DNA of 64,000 bases from Verticillium longisporum (taxonomy: Eukaryota; Ascomycota; Sordariomycetes; Glomerellales; Plectosphaerellaceae), in assembly GCA_019188255.1 (NCBI GenBank), contig JAETXT010000009.1:1612001-1676000 (forward strand), in the 5' to 3' direction. Made by a program: the position numbers and the translations under genes. Position 1 is the first letter of the stretch. Every line of letters begins with the position of its first letter. Of this stretch, positions 55,687-64,000 are shown one piece after another. Below the pieces are notes generated by a model. It had not been told where the DNA came from. It searched no databases and saw only the letters and a program-made list of their open reading frames with translations.

Positions 55687-57224
55687 TCATGCGTCAGCGC
55701 GCTGAGCTTCCTTCTCCTGCTGTTCTTCCTCCAGCAACTCGCGTTCTCGAGCTGCTGCTTCCATCTCAGCTTTGACACCCTTCTTGCGCTGCCGGGCCTC
55801 ATATAGATCTCTACTCTTCATGATGCGTTGTACGATAGTGCCGGCGTTGACTTCAGAGAATTCGTGCGCGCCAATTTCTTTCATGATGCCCACTTCTCTT
55901 GCTGCCGTGTACGGGTCATATGTCAGGGGCATGAACGCAGTTGGACCGTGGTACAGGGCATCCGGCGTGCCCCATGGCAGCGAGGTCAGATATGTCTTGG
56001 TGGGCGTGAACGGCGCCCCAAAGACCACGGCGTTGACGTACTAGGGACGCTTGTCAGCAAATGATCTTCCAGGTGAAGAGAATGCATCGGAAGAGAATGC
56101 GGCTTACTCGACACTGCAAGACGCACAACCCCCGTTCGTAGAGGTTCATGATTGGGTAGTTGATGCCTTTCCAGTGGTTGATGACCTCGTCGTCGTGTAT
56201 TCCGGCAACAACATAGACGGGTGGGTAGTCGCCCCCTTTGCCGATACGCTCATTCGTGGCCTGCTCCGAGTACCAGCCGTCTGCGCGGGCGAGATCTTCC
56301 TCAGCCTTCCACACGAGACGCAGGAATTCAATGTGTCCACTAGAGAACAAGTCGAAACCACCGTCGACGTAGACACTGCGCTGGCCAAGACGGGGACCTG
56401 TCCCTCCGAGGAATTGCGTAAATGTGCCCTTCTCCTCCGTATTCGCCTCGACCCTGGCTTCGGCCGAGGCGGACCAGAACCAAACATCAACGCCCGGGGC
56501 CTTGCCGGTCTCGTCCGTCGCGTACAGCTTCATCCGCTCCGTCATGGCCTCGCCTTCGGCCTTGATCTCATCTGGAGTGCCATGACCCTCCTGGCCACGC
56601 AGTCGCTTTTCAAGCGACTTAATGAAGTGCGTGCGGGTGCAGAGAAGCATGCGGCCGACCAGGTCCGTCGTGGATATGCTGGGCGTGCGCTTAACGACCT
56701 TGAATCGACCAGCAGCCTTGACGAAGCGGTAGCAGTCCTCACCGTCGCCGTCAGAAGTGATGTCGTCGCCATGGACGACGTACTGGCACCCATAATGTGT
56801 GATCCAGTCCAGCTGCGTGACATAGGGGGCTCGCCCGATGGATTGCGTCACCCAGCGGCAGGCGTCGACAGCGGATAGGCTATGCGGGTTCAGCAGAGCA
56901 CTTTCAAGCGCTGAACGATCTGTCGAGGAGAGACCAAACGAACCGTTCTTGCAAAGTCATGACCGTCGGGCCCTTGTTCTCGAGAATAGCCTCATCGGAG
57001 TGGACACCTATGTACAGTTCACTACCGAGCTGGCGGGCTTGCACGATGGCTCCAGCATGTCCTTGGAGTGTATGGTCAGAAAACACATTACTTCTTGGAT
57101 CGGTTTCGCGGGTTGAAAGGTTACCGTGGTGAAAGAAGTCAAAGCAGCCATCGATCCAGACGCGCTCCTCGTACACCTGGGGAGCCGCGTCTCCAGGCGG
57201 GACCTGAGTGTCGGACGCCGTCAT
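55687..57224 (-). CDS. ECT1: Ethanolamine-phosphate cytidylyltransferase
   Basis: A 447-aa enzyme of the CDP-ethanolamine (Kennedy) pathway that makes CDP-ethanolamine from CTP and phosphoethanolamine. Four exons: 57224-57125, 57061-56944, 56879-56108 and 56040-55687, with introns of 63, 64 and 67 nt. Two cytidylyltransferase domains are visible, as in all eukaryotic members. The first has DGCFDFFHHGHAGA (HxGH, split by intron 1), QYVVHGDD and RTPSISTTDLV. The second has VDGGFDLFSSGHIEFL. A basic and acidic helix (residues about 400-447) ends the protein. The start at 57,224 was chosen by the usual fungal N-terminus; an in-frame upstream ATG would add about 73 residues of low-complexity sequence. 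A 12-bp minisatellite lies about 230 bp upstream. Confidence 0.95.
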
Positions 57225-58655
57225 GTTCCGGCCTGAAATCGTATACGTGGGTCGAGAAATGCCGAGAGGAAAAGGTGTCGTGTCGCATGCAAGACAAACG
57301 GTTGTTGTTTGAATTTGTGGACGCAGGGGCCGGGAAATGAAGGCAGCCAGAGAGCAGTTGATGCTGGCAGGCCACGGTGTGGGTGGTGGCCTTGTCGGTG
57401 CCATCCTCTCAGTGATTGGCAATTGGCGATCAGTGAGGGGCAATCCCTACCTGGGTACCTGCCTGGGTACCTGCCTGGGTACCTGCCTGGGTACCTGCCT
57501 GGGTACCTGCCTGGGTGCCTACTTGAGGTGCACCGACGAGTCGCTCTTGCAACGGCACTGGACAACACAGCGCCCCGGGGCTACTGCTCGCTCTCAGGAG
57601 CATCTCTTTCTTGTTTTTCTGTTACTTAAACAGGTACCTCGAGTACCTAGGTACCCTACCTGTGTGAGGGTTTCGCTCCTTCATGCCTTGTCGTCGTACT
57701 TCAGGATCTCGTTGTGGTCTAACGCTCGACCCATTGGGTACCTGATGGATTGACCTGTCCAGCCATCAACATCAAGCCATGCCCATTTTACGGCAATGCA
57801 TGGCCATGGCCATGTGCACTCCGGTTGAATGCCCTGCACCAGATCGACAGGCCGAACCACCAAAAGTCCAAGAAGACTGGTGGCTGACTTCATGTGCCTT
57901 ACACTGCCCGTGAAAGCCTCCCCTTTTTAGGCACCTTCGGCAAGAGAGCTACAGACAATTGTCGGGCTACGGCGGCAGTAGCGTACCACTGAGGATTGAG
58001 TCAGCGCCGTCTGTTCAACTCTTTGGAGTCGCTGCTGCACCCTGAATTCGTGGAGTGGGGTAATCTCGTCCCTCAGCAATGCTCCGACACTGGGGCCAAT
58101 CCATCCATCCATCCGCTGATCAGACGAAAGAATCCAGCCAGTCCTTCTTCTCGAACCCCCCCCTCTTCCGTCACGAAATACTACTCGACGAATCGCCGGC
58201 AATGCTCGACAGCTCTGTCAACCCCTGAGAAACGTCAATGTTCAGTCACCAACCCTCTTTGCCTGACGATACTCCTGCGCTTGTCGCGACCATCCGCCAC
58301 CCACGCAAATCGCCAGTCTTCTAGCGACGTCCTTGCGCAAATTACGACCATTCCAGCAAACGTTAATCTACGTCCTGATAGGTGCGAAGCACCTCGGGCT
58401 GCAATCTAGCGAAAGACAAGGTGGAGGAGCGCTACCCTGCTGCCGCTTGCTGCCTACCGATTCGAGGGTCGTCCGACGAACCTGCAGTAGATCTGGACTT
58501 GCATCGCATCAGGTGGCCGCCCAGACGACCACCCCCTCGACGCCCGCCCGTCTGGAAGCGCGCAGGCCCGACGTCAGCGTTCACGCTTGCCCACGAGCAA
58601 GCCTCCCCTGTCTTTGCTCTAAACGTGGGAGGCCAGCCCGCACCAATCTCGAGAC
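57225..58655. other. Divergent promoter region with minisatellite
   Basis: Lies between ECT1 (-) and the 433-aa gene (+). It holds the 12-bp tandem repeat at 57,451-57,520 and related ggtacc-rich sequence near 57,630-57,665. Frames that read through the repeat are not credible genes. Confidence 0.5.
57451..57520. repeat. 12-bp tandem repeat upstream of ECT1
   Basis: Five perfect ctgggtacctgc units (57,451-57,510) and a partial sixth with one change. Each unit contains the palindrome ggtacc. It lies about 230-300 bp before the ECT1 start codon. Confidence 0.93.
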
Positions 58656-60034
58656 ATGCAGAAGTCTGGCACGACACCCACCAGCAGCAGCACGCCCTTC
58701 TTCTCGAGCTCCTTCTTCTCGTCCTCCTCAACGACCAAGTCCCGTCCTGGGACCGCATCTGGCGACCCTCCCTCGTCCTCTTCCTCCTCCCAGCTGCCGC
58801 CGCCACCGCCACCGCCATTGTCGCAACATAATACCCTCACCAAAGACCGAAAAGGATCCTTTGGCCGCAAGACGTCTTTCAGCTCGCCCTCGAAAACATC
58901 CAAGCGCCGCGCGAACAGCAGCTCAGGAGGCGGTTTCAATGTTATAGTCACCGACAGCAAAGTACCTCCCGCCCTGCCGGACTTTGCGCTCGCTGCCGCT
59001 GCCAAGATCGCGAAGGACACCGATGCCATACAAAGCCCGGCAAGCGCCGACAGCTTCTCCAAGATGCTCGGCAGAACGCCCACCGGGCAGAGCAGCATGA
59101 ACGACAGGCTGGCGGCGCCCCTCAGCGCCAATGCTGGCATGTGGGCTGGCAGCGAGGCCGCTGTTGTTCACCTTCAGATTCAAGAGCTCGCGAAGAAGCG
59201 CATGGCGACTCTGGAGTATCTGCGTAAGGCGTAAGTCGCCTTTGGATTTCGCCGGCACGATAGAAATGTCTGCAATGCGACAGCAAAGCTAACATACAAG
59301 ATGACAGACACGAATCGCGTGTTTACTGGTTTAACACTGTCGTCTTTGAACGAAGCGACCTTCAACGATTCCCATACTTTGATCCTCGAAAACTCGCGCG
59401 ACGCGCCACCAACTATCTCCTTCTCGGCTTGTCGCTACCCACAGTCGCAGACCTCAACTCGAACACACCACTCGACTTTCTCCGTAGTCTCAACGTCCTT
59501 CTTCAAGAGTTCGAGTCCTTTCAACAATTACACGGCGAGGCCGGTTCGTCGTCGAGCTCGCTGTCACGCGCCCGGCTGCCGCAGATGTTTCGCCGGGGTC
59601 CCGCTGGCAAGTCGAGACGCAGCAATAGCGGCGCCAACGACATTGGCGTGCCCATGGATGACGGCATGAGCGGAGGAATCGGTGGCACGCAAAATGCGAA
59701 CGTCGTCAACTTTGCGCACAGCGAAACAGACCTCTTGCCCGGCGAAGAGTACACACTCCTTCTTACGCCAGCGCTGCCTTTCGAGCCCGATTACTTTGAG
59801 ACGTTCGCGACGCTGTGCGACGTGCTTATTGACACATACACAAAATTACTCAGCCTGATGCCCACCCCTGCGGTCGCCACAGCGCCAGTAGGCGAGTTGT
59901 TCGCCAAGGTCGATGGTAGGGTGCGCAAGATCATCGTCCAGGGTGCAGTGAAGGAGTTCGAGGACCAGAGCAGGGCTCATGCCAAAACAGAGATGGCGAA
60001 CATCAGTAAAGTGGTGCTAGGAGGACTGATGTGA
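58656..60034 (+). CDS. Conserved-type fungal protein of unknown function (433 aa)
   Basis: Two exons (58656-59230 and 59308-60034) with a 77-nt phase-2 intron (GTAAGT, CTAAC branch, CAG). The N-terminal roughly 110 residues are Ser/Pro-rich and disordered with a poly-Pro run. The core begins near LQIQELAKKRMATLEYLRKAH and continues with VYWFNTVVF and NYLLLGLSLP segments. It then has a low-complexity insert and a C-terminal helical part (LLPGEEYTLLLTP, FATLCDVLIDTY) ending in KVVLGGLM. There is no signal peptide or membrane segment. The pattern of well-ordered blocks around disordered inserts suggests a conserved ascomycete protein, but I cannot name the family or role. Confidence 0.8.
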
Positions 60035-61464
60035 CGAGCACTGTGCGACTTGGATAGAAGGCTGGAGTCAACTGGCGTTAGACTTTTTTACGTTTCAAAT
60101 ACCACATGCCACACATGAGTTGTTGATTCATTTCAGTAGTTGATTCTTACGACCGAACAACATGGACAGTCCAGTAGAGATCAGGCACACCAGTCATGCA
60201 TGGTCCGCTTGCCGAGCAACTTGATGGTACTCGACCGGCAAGGCTCACCAGTCCGAAATCGGAATGAATGACTGAGATGACTAGATAAAGGGGTGTTGTT
60301 GAAGTTCTTTCAGAAACCATAACGCAATGTTTTGTCGTCACAAGGGCGGCCATTCTTTGATGACTCCACCGTCAGTGCTTGACTCTATTGATATTCATCA
60401 TGTAGAACTTCAACACACGCCCCCAAAAACAGCCACGACTCCGCGCCGCGAGAAGCATCGCTCATACTGGAGGAAGACTTCCTGCGAAGTCCCCAGAGAG
60501 ATGGAAAAGATAAATCTCCAGACGAGCGGGCAACTCGCGGCGGAAACAGCCATGACTGCAGTGAACCCCTCGCGCCAAGAATGAGCCCCATCGAGTACTC
60601 CCAGCTGGTGAGGCCGGGCGATCGCATATCTATCGTGCTCGACGAAAAACCCTCCCGGGCCCCTTGGCGCCCACAGCACGCATCGACACCAACGACTACC
60701 CCGCCATCGAACAGACCTTCCTCTCACGGAGGATCCGATCAAGCGGCCAAGAGCGCGGACTCATATCTTCGTCCATGAGGTCTCAAGGCTACCCGACTAG
60801 ACTCCGAGCGAGAAAAGCCTGACCGATGTAGCGGCGGGGCAGGGCAGAGGAGGACTGACTGAGGACAGGGCCGGGAGGTCAGCCGCAGTGCTTCTGTGGC
60901 GGCGCGTTTCCGCAATGTCCTTCCGTGAGGAGAAGACGTGTCCGGGGACTTTCTCCCAAAGCAAGAGGATTGAGACGCTCGGAGAGTGTCTCTGTTTGTG
61001 AGCTTCGAATGGCGATCTGTTGGACGAGGGGGGTTGAAGAGGAAGGAAATTCTAGTGTTGGGTTGGTTGTTGAACTTTTTTTTTAAGGGCCTGCAGAAGG
61101 GACGTGCGTCTATCGGCAGAATCGGTGGGGTAGGTTCTCTTGGTTCTGTACCTGGTACCGTAAGTCAGGCAGCCAGTGGACAGGCAGCCAGGTGGTGCCT
61201 GCTGGAGGTAATTGCGCTCTTTGATTGGCTAGCCATGAAGCTCTTTTCGACCAGCCTTGTCTGCCTTCACCTCGAGCTTCCTGGCCAGGAACGAAGGACG
61301 ACGTATTTCAAGGTCCCATCTGCGACGCGTTGCGCCTACCCACCTTCGCCCGTGTTACCCTTCTGATCTCAGTGATCTGAACCTTGCAACAACCAAACGA
61401 GGAAACCAACCATCCGCCAGGTCCCTCGATCGGAACACAAGCCACAACACTTTCGACCGACACC
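60035..61464. other. Intergenic region upstream of RAE1
   Basis: 1.4 kb with no supportable gene. Short frames at 60,327-60,778 (+) lack known domains. The final roughly 150 bp are the pyrimidine/CA-rich leader of RAE1. A poly-T run lies near 61,076-61,084. Confidence 0.45.
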
Positions 61465-62694
61465 ATGTCTGGACTTTTCGGCAGCGCGTCGTCTTCGTCG
61501 GCCAGTAACACCGTCGGCGACCTTAAGTCGGATGTCGCCCTGAGCAACCCGCCCGAAGATACCGTGTCCGACCTTGCCTTTTCCCCCGCCACAAATCAGA
61601 CCAACGACTTCCTCGCCATCTCCAGCTGGGACAAGAAGGTCAGGATATACGAGGTCACGGGCAACGGCCAGAGCGAAGGAAGGCACGCATACGACCACGA
61701 GGGACCCGTCTTCAACGTCGACTTTTCCAAGGTACGTCTATCCTCTGTCGCGATCCCTCCCTGGCGGAGGTTGTTCGTGGCCTAGCTGACTCGCAGTTCT
61801 GTAGGATGGCACAAAGGTCATTTCCGGCGGCGCAGACAAGGTCGTAAAGTGCTGCGACCTCGGCTCGCGGCAGGAAGTCAAGGTCGGCGAGCACGATCAG
61901 CCGGTGCGCAGCGTGCGCTTTTTCGAATCAAGCGGCAACCAGATGGTCGTGTCCGGCTCGTGGGACAAGACGGTCAAGTACTGGGACATGCGACAGCAGG
62001 CGCCCGCCGCGACGTTGCAATGCCAGGACCGCGTCTACTCGCTCGACGTCAAGAACGACCTCCTCGTCATCGGCACGGCGGACCGCTACATCAACATTGT
62101 CAACCTCAAGAACCCGACGACCTTTTACAAGACGCTGCAGAGCCCTCTCAAGTGGCAGACGCGTGTTGTGAGTTGCTTCACCGACGCCGCTGGTTTTGCT
62201 ATCGGCAGTATCGAGGGCCGGTGCGCCATTCAGTATGTGGAGGACAAGGACAGCAGGTATGTCGCGATTCTGGTTTTTCCTCGTCATTCAGTTCACGCCC
62301 AGGACTTCCCCCGCTGACGGGTCTTCCCACCAAAAGCCTAAACTTTTCATTCAAGTGCCACCGTGACCCGCCCCAAAACAACATCACCAACGTCTTCGCC
62401 GTCAACGACATCTCCTTCCACCCCGTGCACGGCACCTTCAGCACGGCCGGCTCGGACGGAACGTTCCACTTCTGGGACAAGGACGCCAAGCACCGTCTCA
62501 AGGGCTACCCCAACGTCGGCGGGAGCATCACGTCGACAAAGTTCAACAAGAACGGCTCCATCTTTGCCTACGCCGTGGGCTACGACTGGTCCAAGGGCTT
62601 CCAACACAACACGCAACAGCTGCAGACCAAGGTCATGCTCCACCCCGTTCAGCAGGATGAGTGCAAGCCCAGGCCCACAATGAAGAAGCGGTAA
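61465..62694 (+). CDS. RAE1: mRNA export factor Rae1/Gle2 (WD40 protein)
   Basis: A 358-aa seven-bladed WD40 propeller of the nuclear pore that binds nucleoporins and helps export mRNA. Three exons (61465-61731, 61805-62256, 62337-62694) with introns of 73 and 80 nt. It begins MSGLFGSASS, a short FG-like N-terminus usual for the family. WD signatures are ISSWDKKVRIYEV, ISGGADKVVKCCDL (usually KxWDL; Cys replaces Trp here), SGSWDKTVKYWD, and SPLKWQTRVVSCF, then FSTAGSDGTFHFWD. The block CHRDPPQNNITNVFAVNDISFHP and the ending QDECKPRP...MKKR are Rae1-specific. Length equals that of the family. The start has a good context (caccATGtc). Confidence 0.95.
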
Positions 62695-63294
62695 GGGGCC
62701 GCAGTATGGCGGAATGGGCGTGAGTGTATGACGGGATCAGAAGACAGAGAGTGCAGCCACGGAAATGTTTAGAAGAGTCCTCCTTGCTCTCTCTCTCTCC
62801 ACACGTGCAGATGGGAGTTGAGAACGTTGCGGTGGTTTGATTTGAGAAGGGGGCTTCTTCAGGAGCGTGTGATACCAAATGGCACGCATTGATCACACAG
62901 AAAAATAAAGGGGCACGTAATGAATTCGATAGCACATGGTATTTTCTGCAACGGTTCAACTCGGAAGATTCCACGTAACGTCAAGTTATTCATCGTCAGA
63001 AGTCTAGCAGAAAAAATGCCATGCTGCGTCAGGTGCGCTCATTGTGAAGCATTCTAATTAAAGTAAGATATGTGTGGGTACTGTTCGTGGAAGTTAACTC
63101 CCCCTATAAAAGAACCCAACATCTCATAACATCACGATATCCCGGGTTGCCTACCCCCTCGTGTGCACCCAATGGATCCAAAAAGATTCCTCCCCCCTTT
63201 CAATAGGGAGAGATTACAGAAAAGCCAATGCCATTCGCAAGTCACCGCCGCCGTCCGCGTGACCAATCAAGTGCTGGTGAGAGCAGAGGTCTCG
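62695..63294. other. Convergent intergenic region
   Basis: 3' flanks of RAE1 and the small gene at the right edge. No gene or repeat of note apart from a ctctct run near 62,790. Confidence 0.45.
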
Positions 63295-63946
63295 TCAGGC
63301 CCGGCTCTCCATGGTGCCCCAGAGATTCGTCAACATGCTCGACTCCTGCTCGGCGGGTTCCGCGTCGTGCGCGAAGCGCAGCTCGACGCCGTCGACGCCC
63401 ATGCCCTCGACCTCGGTCAGCGCAGCGACGGGGAGGGCGTTGGCAGGGTCAGCGGCGACGACGCTGATCTCGGGCTTCAGAGGACGGGCCTCGGGGGCCT
63501 CGGGGCGGTGGCGGGCGAAGCTGTCGGGGAGCAGAGGCATGCGGGCGTAGAAGGCGTCGGAGAGGGCGGCGCCGACGGAGGAGGGGAAGGCGAAGAGGGT
63601 CGCGTCGATGGTGGGGGCGCCGGGGGAGGCTGTGGCGGCGGAGAGCGAGGAGAAGGTCTGCATGAGGGGCCGCGGGTGGGATTTGGAGGGTTGAGGCTGA
63701 GGGGTTGGGCGGTGGGTTGTGGTGATGGAGCGGGCGTGGTGCTGGCGTTGTGGGTTAGATCAACAAAGCTTTGTCCTGGGTAGGGCGAGGGCGACATACA
63801 TCGGATTCCGGGCTCTTCTTGAGGAGCTCGGCGTACTTGGGCATCAGGACGGCGCCATGAGAGTAGTGGCTATCGATGAGGCCCCTGTTGGCGGCCGAGT
63901 TGATGGAACGGGTGAGCTTGGAGACGGGGGCGGTGATTCGAGACAT
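63295..63946 (-). CDS. Small protein of unknown function, possibly mitochondrial
   Basis: Two exons. Exon 1 (63946-63800, 49 codons) begins MSRITAPVSKLTRSINSAAN, a basic amphipathic start that resembles a mitochondrial presequence. A GTATGT donor follows. Two phase-0 acceptors are possible. The one at 63,742 gives a 58-nt intron with a CTAAC branch site and a 197-aa protein. The one at 63,658 gives a longer intron and a 169-aa protein without a Pro/His/Thr-rich stretch. The body is Ala-, Pro- and Glu-rich (FAFPSSVGAAL and VEGMGVDGVELRF segments) and ends NLWGTMESRA. I do not recognise the family. Confidence 0.65.
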
Positions 63947-64000
63947 GACTTGGGGATGCTGTGATTGCTGGAGATATGACTATGCTGGGTTTGTTGAATG

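Noticed and set aside
57451..57520. CRISPR-like array
   Set aside because: Units are 12 bp with no spacers, in a eukaryote. It is a minisatellite.
57309..57753. Plus-strand frames encoding a Gly-Thr-Cys-Leu repeat
   Set aside because: The repeat is just the 12-bp minisatellite read through in frame, in the promoter of ECT1.

Overview
The window is nuclear DNA of a filamentous ascomycete (Pezizomycotina; Sordariomycetes is my best guess from the gene content). Coding regions are GC-rich and have short introns of 53-83 nt with GTRNGT-like donors, CTRAY-like branch points and CAG/TAG acceptors. One highly reducing polyketide synthase is encoded in a single 7.9-kb frame. A 21.8-kb block has been mutated by repeat-induced point mutation (RIP), a process specific to fungi.

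Left gene region (1-14,060): a seven-domain HR-PKS on +, then on - a SulP sulfate permease and an ETHE1-type persulfide dioxygenase, an apparent sulfur-handling pair. No tailoring enzyme, release enzyme or cluster regulator lies beside the PKS here, so any cluster must extend left of base 1.

Transposon block (14,061-35,900): the whole block reads as one LTR element. It has 288-bp direct terminal repeats and a perfect 5-bp target duplication (ATTTC), and it is heavily RIPped and filled with later insertions. Nested inside are two Ty3/Gypsy copies of one family in opposite orientation (20,233-27,165 on -, 27,985-34,813 on +), a truncated solo LTR, and an unmutated pogo/Fot-type DNA transposon (16,330-18,189) with 50-bp inverted repeats and a TA duplication. 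The RIPped DNA has lost almost every CpA/TpG, so ATG codons are nearly absent over about 17 kb. The pogo element must have arrived after RIP stopped acting there.

Right gene region (36,235-64,000): two secreted-protein genes lie near the transposon edge (a 371-aa protein and a 153-aa Cys-rich protein with a CxxHDxC motif). Then come ordinary housekeeping genes: a small conserved protein, a Ups2-like PRELI lipid-transfer protein, methionine aminopeptidase 2, an AhpC/TSA-like thioredoxin-fold protein, a coiled-coil protein, a branched-chain aminotransferase carrying two apparent 1-base deletions, ethanolamine-phosphate cytidylyltransferase, a conserved protein of unknown function, the Rae1/Gle2 mRNA-export WD40 protein, and a small protein at the right edge. 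Ups2-like and Ect1 both serve phosphatidylethanolamine supply, but nothing indicates they are a functional cluster.

I did not find a clearly new multi-gene system. The observations most worth follow-up are the transposon block (a roughly 6.9-kb inverted pair of Gypsy copies, an unmutated patch where the two inverted LTRs meet, antisense ORF remnants in both copies), the altered ACP helix in the PKS, and the double frameshift in the aminotransferase. Exon boundaries were worked out by hand from splice signals and frame; no similarity search was run.
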